Shown: positions 25,847 through 35,110, counted from the stretch's first letter. The stretch: DNA of 64,000 bases from Pelagibacteraceae bacterium AG-426-I15 (GCA_003213135.1 QCNT01000002.1:62001-126000); one strand, 5' to 3'. Made by a program: numbers and translations. The notes: a model not told the origin generated them from the sequence alone.

Positions 25847-26838
25847 TTAAATTAAATAAAGATAAAGAAGTTTTTAAAGGAGGTTTGTTAGTAGAAAACC
25901 CAGTTTATAAGCCTTTCAGATATCCGTGGTGCTATGATGCATGGTTAACCCAACAGAGAATTCATTGGTTGCCAGAGGAAGTCCCGCTAGGTGATGATGT
26001 AAGAGATTGGCAAAAAAACTTATCACAAGGTGAAAAAAACCTTTTAACACAAATTTTTAGATTTTTTACTCAAGCTGATGTTGAAGTAAACAATTGTTAT
26101 TTAAGACATTACACAACTGTTTTCAAACCCACAGAAGTTCTAATGATGATGACAGCTTTTGCTGCAATGGAGACAGTGCATATAGCGGCTTATTCTCATT
26201 TGCTTGACACGATAGGAATGCCAGAGTCCGAGTACTCAGCATTCATGAAATATAAAGAGATGAAAGATAAATATGACTATATGCAAGGATTTAATGTTAA
26301 TTCAAAAGCAGACATAGCTAAAACAGTAGCTGTATTTAGCGCTTTTACGGAAGGACTTCAACTTTTCGCGAGTTTTGCAATTCTTCTTAATTTTCCAAGA
26401 CACAATAAGATGAAAGGTATGGGTCAAATAGTTACCTGGTCAGTTCGAGACGAAACTCTTCATTGTAATTCTATGATCAGATTGTTTAAAGCTTTTATCA
26501 AAGAAAATCCAGAAATCTGGACTGATAAACTAAAGAATGAACTTTATGATGCCTGCAAAACAATTATAGCTCACGAAGATTCATTTATTGATCTGGCTTT
26601 TCAAATGGGACCAATTGAAGGTCTAACTGCTGATCAAGTTAAAAAATATATTAGATGGATAGGTGACAGAAGACTAATCCAACTTGGTTTAGAGCCAATT
26701 TACAAAATCGAAAAAAACCCACTTACCTGGTTAGATACAATGCTTAACGCTGTCGAACATATGAACTTTTTTGAAGGTAGAGCTACAGAATATTCTAAAG
26801 CATCTACCAAAGGTTCTTGGGCTGAAGCTTTTTCTTAA
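25837..26838 (+). CDS. nrdB: Class I ribonucleoside-diphosphate reductase beta subunit
   Basis: From the ATG at 25837, which has AGGAG 8 nt upstream, the protein has 333 residues. The di-metal ligands and radical tyrosine are readable: METVHIAAY gives Glu-x2-His-x3-Tyr, FTEGL gives a later Glu, and RDETLH gives Glu-x2-His. It builds the tyrosyl radical that starts reduction in NrdA. An in-frame GTG at 25828 overlaps the Shine-Dalgarno and is rejected. Presence of the radical Tyr points to a class Ia-like cofactor. Confidence 0.93.
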   Translation: MSVIKLNKDKEVFKGGLLVENPVYKPFRYPWCYDAWLTQQRIHWLPEEVPLGDDVRDWQKNLSQGEKNLLTQIFRFFTQADVEVNNCYLRHYTTVFKPTEVLMMMTAFAAMETVHIAAYSHLLDTIGMPESEYSAFMKYKEMKDKYDYMQGFNVNSKADIAKTVAVFSAFTEGLQLFASFAILLNFPRHNKMKGMGQIVTWSVRDETLHCNSMIRLFKAFIKENPEIWTDKLKNELYDACKTIIAHEDSFIDLAFQMGPIEGLTADQVKKYIRWIGDRRLIQLGLEPIYKIEKNPLTWLDTMLNAVEHMNFFEGRATEYSKASTKGSWAEAFS

Positions 26839-26839
26839 A

Positions 26840-26862
26840 ATTATCTAATATTTAAAGATAAT
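26840..26862. repeat. AT-rich inverted repeat between nrdB and prpC
   Basis: ATTATCT and AGATAAT form a perfect 7-bp stem around a 9-nt loop at a convergent junction whose genes are only 2 nt apart. It could end transcription weakly in both directions, but neither side has a clear U tract. Confidence 0.35.
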
Positions 26863-27965
26863 ACTTCTCTGTGCTCACTACCTTTATACTTTGATAAAGG
26901 CCTAATTAGCTTGTTAGCAGCATGTTGTTCAATAATGTGAGCCGACCATCCTGTTATTCTTGCCATTACAAAAACCGGAGTAAAAAAATCAGTATCAATA
27001 CCCATCAAATGATAAGTTGGACCACAAGGATAATCTACATTTGGGTGTATATTTTTTCGTTCGAGCATAATTTTTTCAAGAGTTTGATATATTTTTGGAT
27101 AATTGCTATTTTTTTTTAGCTCCGCAACTTTTAAAAAATATTTTTTCATAGTGGGAACCCTGGAGTCTCCGCTTCTATAGACTCGGTGTCCAAAACCCAT
27201 TACAACTTTTTTTTTATCCAGAGCATTGTTTATCCATGACTCAGCTTTATCCGGCTTTTTAATTTTTTCAAACATATACATTACTGCTTCATTAGCACCA
27301 CCATGAAGTGGACCTTTTAAGCTCGCTATTGCTCCGGTAATCGCACCATGCATATCTGAGAGACTACTAGTAATTGTTCTTGCAGTGAAGGTTGAAACAT
27401 TAAAACTATGTTCTGCGTAAAGGATCATTGAAACATCGAAAGCTTTAACAATTTCTTTATTTGGGACTTTTCCAAACATCATATGAAAAAAATTTTCTGA
27501 ATAAGACAATTTTTTATTTGGCGGTATAAATTTCTTGCCTTTTCTTGCTCTAAAATATGCCGCGACCGCTGTGGGAGTTTGGGCAAAAATTCTCATTGCT
27601 TTTCTCATATTAGCTTTTGGTGAATTATCCCTGACGTCTTTATCTTCCAAACCCATTAAACTTACAGCAGTTCTTACGGCATCCATAGGGTGGGCCTTTT
27701 TTGGCATATTTTTAATATCATTTAAAATTTGCTTTGAAAGTTTACGATTACTTCTTTCAACTTTAATAAAATTTTGCAACTCTTTGGATTTTGGTAATTC
27801 ACCATTTAAAACTAAATAAGCCACCTCTTCAAAAGAACATTTCTCGCAAAGGTCTTGAACTTTATAACCTCTATATGTAAGAGAGTTTATTTCAGGCATA
27901 ACTTGAGAAATGGTAGTTTCATCTACAACTATTCCCATCAGGCCTTTTTTAATATCATCAGTCAT
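26841..27965 (-). CDS. prpC: 2-methylcitrate synthase / citrate synthase
   Basis: The 374-aa citrate synthase fold has catalytic segments AEHSFNVSTFTAR, GPLHGGANEAV and GFGHRVYRSGDSR (His and Asp of the condensation site). Because it overlaps prpB by one base on the same strand, condensation of propionyl-CoA with oxaloacetate is the likely reaction. Many such enzymes also accept acetyl-CoA. No prpD or acnD is adjacent. Confidence 0.88.
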   Translation of the reverse strand: MTDDIKKGLMGIVVDETTISQVMPEINSLTYRGYKVQDLCEKCSFEEVAYLVLNGELPKSKELQNFIKVERSNRKLSKQILNDIKNMPKKAHPMDAVRTAVSLMGLEDKDVRDNSPKANMRKAMRIFAQTPTAVAAYFRARKGKKFIPPNKKLSYSENFFHMMFGKVPNKEIVKAFDVSMILYAEHSFNVSTFTARTITSSLSDMHGAITGAIASLKGPLHGGANEAVMYMFEKIKKPDKAESWINNALDKKKVVMGFGHRVYRSGDSRVPTMKKYFLKVAELKKNSNYPKIYQTLEKIMLERKNIHPNVDYPCGPTYHLMGIDTDFFTPVFVMARITGWSAHIIEQHAANKLIRPLSKYKGSEHREVLSLNIR

Positions 27966-28861
27966 TATTCATGTCCTTCAGTTTTAAAATCAGTTATTTT
28001 TTTATCAGGTGTATTGTATTTTTCATAATCCACTAATTCATAAAGTCTCTTACGAGTTTGCATTTTATCTATAATATTATTTTGATGTCCATCTTTATAA
28101 ATTGATTTTAAACCATCCTCCACACTTTTCATCGCTAACCTCTGTGTTGTTACCGGATAAATAACAATGTTATATCCTAAGTTTTTTAACTCCTGAGCCG
28201 TTAGAAGCTTCGATTTACCAAATTCTGTCATATTAGCTAAAAGATAGCCTTTTGAATTTTTTCTTACACTTTCAAATTCTTTTTCATCTTTCATTGACTC
28301 AGGAAAAATTATATCTGCACCAGCAGATTCGTAGGCCTTTATTCTTTCAAGTGTTTTTTCAAGCCCTTCCACAAGATTTGCGTCTGTTCTAACTGTTATT
28401 AAAAAATTTTTATCTTTTCTTGATGAAACAGATAACTTAATTTTATTTATCATTTCTTTTGTGGATATAAGTTCTTTGTTGTCTAAATGCCCGCATCTTT
28501 TTTCAGGTATTTGATCTTCAATATGACATCCTGCTAATCCCATTTTTTCAAAAGTTTCTACAGTTTTTTTGCAATCTGAGAAACCAGTATCAGCATCAAC
28601 TATGGACGGCAGGTCAGTAACTTGTGCAATTTGATTTGCTCGATAGCTTACATGTTTAAGTGTAGTTAAACCAATATCTGGAATTCCAAGATCATTAGAC
28701 ATTACACCTCCAGAAATATAAACACCATCAAAACCAACTTCTGCGATTAATTTAGCGCATAATGGATTGTAGGCACCAGGAAATCTAAGTAATTTTTTTT
28801 CTTTAAGACTTTTTACTAAATCTTTTCTTTTTTCACTGGCATTTTTTTTTGTGAAATGCAT
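27965..28861 (-). CDS. prpB: 2-methylisocitrate lyase
   Basis: A 298-aa member of the isocitrate lyase/PEP mutase superfamily with SIVDADTGFSD and the lyase loop KRCGH near residues 121-125, which carries the catalytic Cys. It splits 2-methylisocitrate to pyruvate and succinate. The short length and motif order match PrpB rather than isocitrate lyase AceA (over 420 aa). It is the first gene of prpBC. Confidence 0.9.
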   Translation of the reverse strand: MHFTKKNASEKRKDLVKSLKEKKLLRFPGAYNPLCAKLIAEVGFDGVYISGGVMSNDLGIPDIGLTTLKHVSYRANQIAQVTDLPSIVDADTGFSDCKKTVETFEKMGLAGCHIEDQIPEKRCGHLDNKELISTKEMINKIKLSVSSRKDKNFLITVRTDANLVEGLEKTLERIKAYESAGADIIFPESMKDEKEFESVRKNSKGYLLANMTEFGKSKLLTAQELKNLGYNIVIYPVTTQRLAMKSVEDGLKSIYKDGHQNNIIDKMQTRKRLYELVDYEKYNTPDKKITDFKTEGHE

Positions 28862-28907
28862 TTTAATATATTAATAAACAATAAACAGAAAATCAAAATG
28901 TATTTAA

Positions 28908-29792
28908 TTAATCTACATTCAAAAATTTAAAATTTCTAATACTATTAGCAATTTCCTTTTTCTGCTCCGGTGTATAAAATCTTCCTCCACTTTTCCAACT
29001 ATCTATAGGTGATAATTTAACAAAATTATTTGAAAATTTTTTATTAACAAAAAAGGCATTTGTACCAGAACTTTCAACAGCAACTAAGTCAAAACCTTTT
29101 TTTTCTAACAAGTTATTTAATGCCAACAAAGACGCGCCATAATACCCCTCTTCAGAATACACATGGTTAGCGTTATAAGGCACAGTTTTTTTAATATCTT
29201 TACCCAACCAATGATTGTACTCACAACAAATTACTTTTACTTTATTCAAGTCTAAAGATTTTAATATCCAATAGTCATTTCCATCAATATCTAACGAAAA
29301 GAAATCAATTTGGGAGTCGTCCGAATAGTTAATAATTTTGTTTATGTTATCTTTAGTTACTTTACAATTTTGAATTATAACTTTTGAATTTGCAAAATAA
29401 TGTTTAATAAGCTGGCTAAGCACAAGACACTCAATTTTATTATATTCAATTAACTTACCATTCCATCCTTTTTTTATTAAATTTAGACTATTAAATTCGT
29501 AAAAGTCGAAACCAATTTCAATAAATTTTTTATTATTTGGAATTTTACTAAACAAATAATCAATTATTCCATCCTCGTTATTTTGAGAAGTAATTTTGTA
29601 CTCATATTTATTTATATCATCTAATTTTTCTGAAAAAGTTTGTAATGACTTTTTTTTGTTTATTTCTCGCTTAAATTTTTTAGAGGCTCTATAAAATAGT
29701 ATTTTAGGATAAAGAGTATTAGGAAATATTTTTTTTGATAACGCTAACAATACTTTTGTAATTAAGTTCTTTGAATTTTCAACTCTAATCAT
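28908..29792 (-). CDS. FkbM-like methyltransferase-fold protein
   Basis: This 294-aa protein contains SQNNEDGIIDYLFSKI followed by FIEIGFDFYEFNSLNLIKKGWNG, an acidic segment DFFSLDIDGNDYWI and a long C-terminal half. This is the pattern of FkbM-type SAM-dependent O-methyltransferase relatives used on surface glycans. The glycine-rich SAM loop is degenerate (IGFDFYEFNS). It stands between prpB and a lysE-type gene, away from the polysaccharide regions. Function uncertain. Confidence 0.55.
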   Translation of the reverse strand: MIRVENSKNLITKVLLALSKKIFPNTLYPKILFYRASKKFKREINKKKSLQTFSEKLDDINKYEYKITSQNNEDGIIDYLFSKIPNNKKFIEIGFDFYEFNSLNLIKKGWNGKLIEYNKIECLVLSQLIKHYFANSKVIIQNCKVTKDNINKIINYSDDSQIDFFSLDIDGNDYWILKSLDLNKVKVICCEYNHWLGKDIKKTVPYNANHVYSEEGYYGASLLALNNLLEKKGFDLVAVESSGTNAFFVNKKFSNNFVKLSPIDSWKSGGRFYTPEQKKEIANSIRNFKFLNVD

Positions 29793-29850
29793 TTAATTTT
29801 TTTAAATACCACTTAGTTTATATATTAAAGCAAAAATATAAAATCAAAGA

Positions 29851-30453
29851 CTATTTTAATAAAACAACTATTGCAGTTAAAACTAACAAAATTGCTAAAA
29901 TAACTTCAGTAATTTTTTTTGCTTTATTGTTTCTTACAAATATTCTTAAGCTGTTTCCAAAAATAGCCCAAATACATATTGAGGGGAAACAAACTATGGC
30001 CGCAGTAATAACAAGAAAAAATGTTGCTACAATAAAATTTTCCTCTGTAGGAAAAAAACCTGATGCTACAGTAATTGCAACAGTCCAGGCTTTTGGGTTA
30101 ATAAATTGAAACAATGAAGCTTCATAAAATTTTAAAGGTCTTCCGCCTGTATCTTTTTCAACTAAACTAAAAGACCCTATTATTTTCCATCCAAGATATA
30201 ATAAATATATTGAGCATAAAATTTTCATATAAAATTGTAATTGAGGAAAGATTAAAAAAAGATTTCCTAGACCGTAACAAACTAATCCTATTTGAAAAAT
30301 GTGTCCTAGAGGAATTCCAATTAAGTGTGGAAGAGTTTTTACAAAACCAAATTTTAACCCGGAAGCAGTTAACATAGCGTTGTTTGGCCCCGGAGTTGCA
30401 AACATTATAAAATAATAAGTTACTAGAGCCGAAAATAATTGAAGATCTATCAT
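29851..30453 (-). CDS. LysE/RhtB family amino acid exporter
   Basis: This 200-aa inner-membrane protein has about six hydrophobic segments and the family signature ATPGPNNAMLTASG near residues 19-32. INPKAWTVAI lies mid-protein. It exports a small amino acid or related metabolite. It overlaps the gph start by 4 nt, so the two form one unit. The substrate cannot be told. Confidence 0.85.
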   Translation of the reverse strand: MIDLQLFSALVTYYFIMFATPGPNNAMLTASGLKFGFVKTLPHLIGIPLGHIFQIGLVCYGLGNLFLIFPQLQFYMKILCSIYLLYLGWKIIGSFSLVEKDTGGRPLKFYEASLFQFINPKAWTVAITVASGFFPTEENFIVATFFLVITAAIVCFPSICIWAIFGNSLRIFVRNNKAKKITEVILAILLVLTAIVVLLK

Positions 30454-31112
30454 AAATAATCTTTGATAATCTTTTCAAAATTTGAGAAGTCTTTAATTAA
30501 AGTTTTATGAGGTATTTCATTGGTATTTTTTTCTGTATACCCTTCTTCAACAAGAATAAAAGGAATTCTAGCACTATGTGCTGATAGTGAGTCCACCTCA
30601 CTATCTCCAACCATAATGCTTTTATTTAAATCTCCTCCAATAATTTCTATAACATTTGTTAAATGGCGGGGATCCGGTTTGTTAAATTCAAAAGTATCGC
30701 ATCCAGCTACATATTCGAAGTATTGAAATAAATTAATTTTTTTTAGTAAATCAATTGCTAACCTTTCTTGTTTGTTCGTACATACTCCCATTAAAATTTG
30801 TTTTGATTTTGCCCAATTAAGAAAATCAATAACACCCTTTATCGGTTTACTCGCTTTATCGATATTTTTTGCATAGTAATCAATAAATTCTTTAACCATT
30901 TCTTTTTTTAATTTTTCATCTTTAATTTCGTCCCTAAAAGTTCTTTGCATCATTATCCAAGCGCCTCTACCAGCTATGTTTTTAATATCTTCCAATTTCT
31001 TTTGGGGATATCCAAATTTTTTCATTACATGGTTATGTGCCCCCATTAAATCTGGAGCTGTATCAACCAACGTTCCGTCTAAATCAAATAAAATAGTTAA
31101 TTTTTGAGTCAT
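30450..31112 (-). CDS. gph: Phosphoglycolate phosphatase (HAD superfamily)
   Basis: A 220-aa HAD phosphatase with motif I DLDGTLVDTAPDLM (residues 10-23), a small cap domain, motif II VCTN, Lys in FNKPDPRHL and motif IV MVGDSEVDS. It matches alphaproteobacterial Gph, whose gene commonly lies divergent to glmU-glmS as here. It clears 2-phosphoglycolate made in DNA repair; related HAD phosphatases act on other sugar phosphates. Confidence 0.85.
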   Translation of the reverse strand: MTQKLTILFDLDGTLVDTAPDLMGAHNHVMKKFGYPQKKLEDIKNIAGRGAWIMMQRTFRDEIKDEKLKKEMVKEFIDYYAKNIDKASKPIKGVIDFLNWAKSKQILMGVCTNKQERLAIDLLKKINLFQYFEYVAGCDTFEFNKPDPRHLTNVIEIIGGDLNKSIMVGDSEVDSLSAHSARIPFILVEEGYTEKNTNEIPHKTLIKDFSNFEKIIKDYL

Positions 31113-31184
31113 TTTTTATAAGTATTATAAAGAAATATTTTGTGACTTATTACAATCATAATTCTAATGTAAAGAGAAATTTTT

Positions 31185-31826
31185 ATGAAGACAAATTCAA
31201 AATTTAAAAAAATTGATGCTTATAAAGCCAAACAAGAGAGTTTAAGAAAAAAAGCTATAAACTCTGGTGTTAACTTAATCGCTCCTGAGACTATATTTTT
31301 ATCTAAGGATACAAAATTTGGAAAGAATGTAACCGTTAACCCATATGTGGTAATTGGTAAGCAAGTTAAGATCGGTAACAACGTTGAAATTTTATCATTT
31401 AGCCACATAGAGGGAGCCAAGATAGGTAATAAAGTTACAATTGGACCGTACGCGAGAATAAGGCCCGGAACACATTTGATGACCGGTGTTAAGGTTGGAA
31501 ATTTTGTGGAAACCAAAAAGTCTAAAATAAACTCTAACTCAAAAATAAATCATCTATCTTATATTGGTGATACGAAAATTGGAAAAAACTCAAATATTGG
31601 AGCCGGAACTATCACTTGTAACTATGATGGTGTTAAAAAAAATAAAACAATAATTGCAGACAATGTTTTTATTGGTTCCAATACATCTCTTGTAGCTCCA
31701 GTGAAAATCAATAAAAAATCTATAGTTGGAGCAGGGTCAGTAATTACTAGAGAAGTTAAAGAGAATTCCTTAGCTCTTGAAAGGTCAGAGCAAGAAGAAA
31801 TAGAAAACTATAAGAGAAAAAAATAA
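31185..31826 (+). CDS. glmU: Stand-alone acetyltransferase domain of GlmU (left-handed beta-helix)
   Basis: This 213-aa hexapeptide-repeat protein matches only the C-terminal half of GlmU. It has RPGTHL, then NHLSYIGDTKIGKNSNIGAGTITCNYDG, which carries the acetyltransferase His/Tyr/Asn residues, and FIGSNTSLVAPV. The N-terminal uridylyltransferase half (about 230 residues with a GXGTRMXS loop) is absent; the sequence upstream is an intergenic region and divergent gph. It precedes glmS with a 1-nt overlap. It can acetylate glucosamine-1-phosphate; UDP-GlcNAc formation needs another enzyme. Confidence 0.8.
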   Translation: MKTNSKFKKIDAYKAKQESLRKKAINSGVNLIAPETIFLSKDTKFGKNVTVNPYVVIGKQVKIGNNVEILSFSHIEGAKIGNKVTIGPYARIRPGTHLMTGVKVGNFVETKKSKINSNSKINHLSYIGDTKIGKNSNIGAGTITCNYDGVKKNKTIIADNVFIGSNTSLVAPVKINKKSIVGAGSVITREVKENSLALERSEQEEIENYKRKK

Positions 31827-33643
31827 TGTGTGGGATTATAGGTATAGCTAGCAACAAGTCAGTATCGATTAATATAATTAATGCTTTAAAAAAACTAGAG
31901 TACAGAGGTTACGACTCTGCTGGTCTGGCCACCATCACAAAAGGAGAAATTAATGAAAAAAAATGTCCTGGTAGGGTTGAAAAACTAGAAAAAATTTTAT
32001 TTCAAAATCCAAGTGAAGGAAAACTGGGTATAGGTCATGTTAGGTGGGCAACACATGGTGTACCCAACAAAGTAAACGCCCATCCTCATTCGAGTGAAAT
32101 AGTTTCTGTTGTGCACAATGGTATTATTGAAAATTCAGATGAATTAAAAAAAAAATTAGAAATCTCAGGGCAAATTTTTAAATCTCAAACCGATACTGAA
32201 GTTATTACAATTTTGCTCACTGAAAAACTAAAAAAATTGGATCCACTAAACGCTGTTTTCGAAACTTTAGATATGCTCAAAGGAAGTTTTGCCTTAGGAA
32301 TCATATTTAAAAATTTTCAAGATTTTGTAATAGGAGCAAGAAGAGGCAGTCCTCTTGCTGTTGGATACTCAAATAACGAAAACTATCTTGGTTCGGACTC
32401 ATATGCTCTGAAATCAATGACTAATAAAATATCATATTTAGATGATGGGGATGTGTGTCTCTTATCCAAAGACCAAATAAAATTTTACAATTCTAAAAAA
32501 GAAAAAATTAATAAAGAGATTTTTACTCTATCAGATGACAAATCATCTGTAAGCAAAGGAAATTATAAAAATTTTATGATAAAAGAAATTTTTGAACAGC
32601 CCATATCAATTAAAACTTGCTTAAAAGAATACATTGATAAAATAAGAGAAGAAATTAATTTTTATAATCTTCCAATTAATCCTAAAGATATCGAAAAGAT
32701 AGTTCTAATAGGTTGTGGAACAGCATATCACTCGTGTTTAGTAGCAAAATATTGGTTAGAAGAACTTACATCTTTAACTATAGAAACAGATATAGCTTCA
32801 GAATTTAGATACCGGAAAGTTAGATTCGATAAAAAGGCCTTGTATATATTTGTGTCTCAATCAGGAGAAACAGCAGACACATATGCAGCTTTAGACATTT
32901 GTAAAAAACAAAATGTTAAAACATGTTCAATTATAAATGTTGTTGAAAGTTCTATAGCCAGACATTCCGATTGTGTTTTACCAATTCATGCTGGACCAGA
33001 AATAGGTGTTGCATCAACAAAAGCATTCTTGGGACAAATGTTGGTTCTATATCTTCTTTCTCTTAAAATTTCAGAATCAAGAAAAGACATAGATCAAATT
33101 CAATATAAAAGAAAAATAATTGATCTGAAAAAATTACCATCATTAATAACCGAGACTTTAAAAGAAGAGGAAAAAATACAATTAATTGCAAAAGATATTT
33201 ACACATCCAAAGGCTCTATGTTCTTAGGTAGAGGATCATCTTTTCCAATAGCTTTAGAAGGAGCTTTAAAACTAAAAGAACTCTCATATTTGCATGCGGA
33301 AGGTTATCCAGCTGGGGAAATGAAACACGGACCTTTAGCTTTGATAGAGGATGGTTTGCCAGTTGTTGTTATTGCACCAAAAGATAAATATTTTGAGAAG
33401 ACCATATCAAATATGCAAGAAGTTATAGCAAGAGGTGGAAAAATTTTATTAATTACTAATTCAGTTGGTCAGGTGATAAGTGAAAACGTAAGATTTCAAA
33501 TTGATTTACCAGAGTCTGATTTATCACTCACTCCTTTTCTATTTTCTGTCCCTTTGCAGCTACTTTCTTATCATGTAGCGTTATTTAAAAAATGCGATAT
33601 AGATAAGCCTAGAAACTTAGCTAAATCCGTAACAGTTGAATAA
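31826..33643 (+). CDS. glmS: Glutamine--fructose-6-phosphate aminotransferase (isomerizing)
   Basis: The 605-aa protein begins with MCGIIGIAS, so Cys2 is the glutaminase nucleophile. The N-terminal domain has RWATHG and NGIIEN. Two SIS domains follow (SQSGETADT near residue 345; GRGSSFPIALEGALKLKE near 475), and the C-terminus ends LAKSVTVE. It makes glucosamine-6-phosphate for peptidoglycan and LPS. It is coupled to the GlmU acetyltransferase gene. No ribozyme-like leader is visible. Confidence 0.96.
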   Translation: MCGIIGIASNKSVSINIINALKKLEYRGYDSAGLATITKGEINEKKCPGRVEKLEKILFQNPSEGKLGIGHVRWATHGVPNKVNAHPHSSEIVSVVHNGIIENSDELKKKLEISGQIFKSQTDTEVITILLTEKLKKLDPLNAVFETLDMLKGSFALGIIFKNFQDFVIGARRGSPLAVGYSNNENYLGSDSYALKSMTNKISYLDDGDVCLLSKDQIKFYNSKKEKINKEIFTLSDDKSSVSKGNYKNFMIKEIFEQPISIKTCLKEYIDKIREEINFYNLPINPKDIEKIVLIGCGTAYHSCLVAKYWLEELTSLTIETDIASEFRYRKVRFDKKALYIFVSQSGETADTYAALDICKKQNVKTCSIINVVESSIARHSDCVLPIHAGPEIGVASTKAFLGQMLVLYLLSLKISESRKDIDQIQYKRKIIDLKKLPSLITETLKEEEKIQLIAKDIYTSKGSMFLGRGSSFPIALEGALKLKELSYLHAEGYPAGEMKHGPLALIEDGLPVVVIAPKDKYFEKTISNMQEVIARGGKILLITNSVGQVISENVRFQIDLPESDLSLTPFLFSVPLQLLSYHVALFKKCDIDKPRNLAKSVTVE

Positions 33644-33662
33644 AGACACATAATAATATAAA
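33636..33662 (+). promoter_or_regulatory. Candidate promoter of aroG within the glmS tail
   Basis: TTGAAT (33636-33641) and TATAAA (33657-33662) have a 15-nt spacer, shorter than ideal, overlapping the glmS stop. Transcription would start about 13 nt before the aroG ATG at 33682. Confidence 0.3.
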
Positions 33663-33681
33663 TAACCATCAAGAGTTGAAT

Positions 33682-35058
33682 ATGAAAAAATGGACTTTAA
33701 ATAGTTGGAAAAAATTTCCAGCAAAACATATGCCAAAATATCCAGATCAAAAAGAACTTGATCTGGTTTTAGGTAAAGTTAAAAAATATCCACCGTTGGT
33801 TTTTGCAGGTGAAACGCGTTCACTAAAAAAATCATTAGCTAGCGTAGTTGAAGGTAAGGCTTTTTTATTACAAGGTGGTGATTGTGCAGAGAGTTTTGCG
33901 GAGTTTCATCCGGATAATATAAGAGATACTTTCAAAGTGCTATTACAAATGTCTCTAGTTTTAACCGCATCAGCTTCAGTACCGGTAATTAAAGTTGGTA
34001 GAATTGCTGGACAATTTTCAAAACCTAGAAGCGCACCAACCGAAAAAAAAGATGGAAAAGAATTACCAAGTTATTTAGGTGACAATATTAATGGTATGGA
34101 ATTTACTGAGAAAGCTAGAATTCCCGATGCAAAAAGATTATTTAGAGCTTATTCTCAATCTGCTTCAACATTAAATTTATTAAGAGCATTTTCACAGGGA
34201 GGTTTTGCCGATCTTAGACAAGTACATTTATGGAACTTGGGATTTATAAAAGAAAAAACTAAAGGAAAGTATAAAGAGATTGAGGACAAAATAAGCGACG
34301 CATTAGCTTTTATGGAGGCTTGCGGCATTAACTCAGATAATAATAGAAGATTAAGAACAGTAAATATTCACACTTCTCATGAGGCTTTACTGTTACCTTT
34401 TGAAGAAGCAATGACAAGAGTAGATTCAACGACTGGTGAGTACCATGATACTTCAGCACACTTTGTGTGGATAGGCGACAGGACAAGACAGCCTGACGGT
34501 GCCCATGTTGAATTTTGTAGAGGTATAAAAAACCCTATAGGTTTAAAATGCGGACCCACTTTAAAACCTGATGAACTAGTCAAGCTTTGCAATATTCTTA
34601 ACCCTGAAAATGAACCTGGTAGAATTACATTAATTTCAAGGTTCGGTGCTAACAATGTTGAAAAATTTTTACCAAAATTAATTAAGGCAGTAAAAAAAGA
34701 GGGTATAAAGGTGGTCTGGTCTTGTGATCCGATGCATGGAAATACGATTAAAGCTGCAACAGGTTTTAAAACTAGAACATTCGATAGTGTTGTGAAAGAA
34801 GTCAAAAACTTTTTTGGCGTGAGTCAAGCCGAAGGAACTTATGCTGGTGGTTTACACATAGAGATGACTGGCCAAGACGTTACAGAATGTACTGGAGGAG
34901 CACAAAAAATATCTGAGAAGGATTTGTCTAATAGATATAGAACTCATTGTGACCCAAGACTAAATGCTGATCAGGCTTTAGAGTTAGCTTTCTTAATTTC
35001 AGAAGAAATTAAGAAAAATTCAAAAATTTCAAATAAAATTATTCAAGCCGCGTCTTAA
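33682..35058 (+). CDS. aroG: Class II 3-deoxy-7-phosphoheptulonate (DAHP) synthase
   Basis: From the ATG at 33682, the protein has 458 residues and the class II (plant-type) DAHP synthase order: LQGGDCAESF near residue 69, KVGRIAGQFSKPRS, GDRTRQPDGAHVEF, GLKCGPTLKPDEL and WSCDPMHGNT. It condenses PEP and erythrose-4-phosphate in the first step of aromatic amino acid synthesis. An upstream in-frame TTG at 33676 is less likely. A perfect hairpin straddles the stop codon. Confidence 0.94.
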   Translation: MKKWTLNSWKKFPAKHMPKYPDQKELDLVLGKVKKYPPLVFAGETRSLKKSLASVVEGKAFLLQGGDCAESFAEFHPDNIRDTFKVLLQMSLVLTASASVPVIKVGRIAGQFSKPRSAPTEKKDGKELPSYLGDNINGMEFTEKARIPDAKRLFRAYSQSASTLNLLRAFSQGGFADLRQVHLWNLGFIKEKTKGKYKEIEDKISDALAFMEACGINSDNNRRLRTVNIHTSHEALLLPFEEAMTRVDSTTGEYHDTSAHFVWIGDRTRQPDGAHVEFCRGIKNPIGLKCGPTLKPDELVKLCNILNPENEPGRITLISRFGANNVEKFLPKLIKAVKKEGIKVVWSCDPMHGNTIKAATGFKTRTFDSVVKEVKNFFGVSQAEGTYAGGLHIEMTGQDVTECTGGAQKISEKDLSNRYRTHCDPRLNADQALELAFLISEEIKKNSKISNKIIQAAS

Positions 35059-35080
35059 TAATTATTGTAATTATTAAGAC
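35052..35080. terminator. Perfect 13-bp inverted repeat at the aroG stop
   Basis: GTCTTAATAATTA / TAATTATTAAGAC flank a 3-nt loop (TTG), with the aroG stop codon inside the left arm. No U tract follows, so it is more likely a 3'-end protecting structure or an incomplete terminator than a classical intrinsic terminator. The nadE ATG is 31 nt downstream. Confidence 0.6.
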
Positions 35081-35110
35081 CTGACCTTAAAAGAGAGGTA
35101 GGTATTAATT

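Noticed and set aside
34377-34805. 142-codon frame opposite aroG
   Set aside because: Antisense to conserved DAHP synthase motifs, with no family resemblance.
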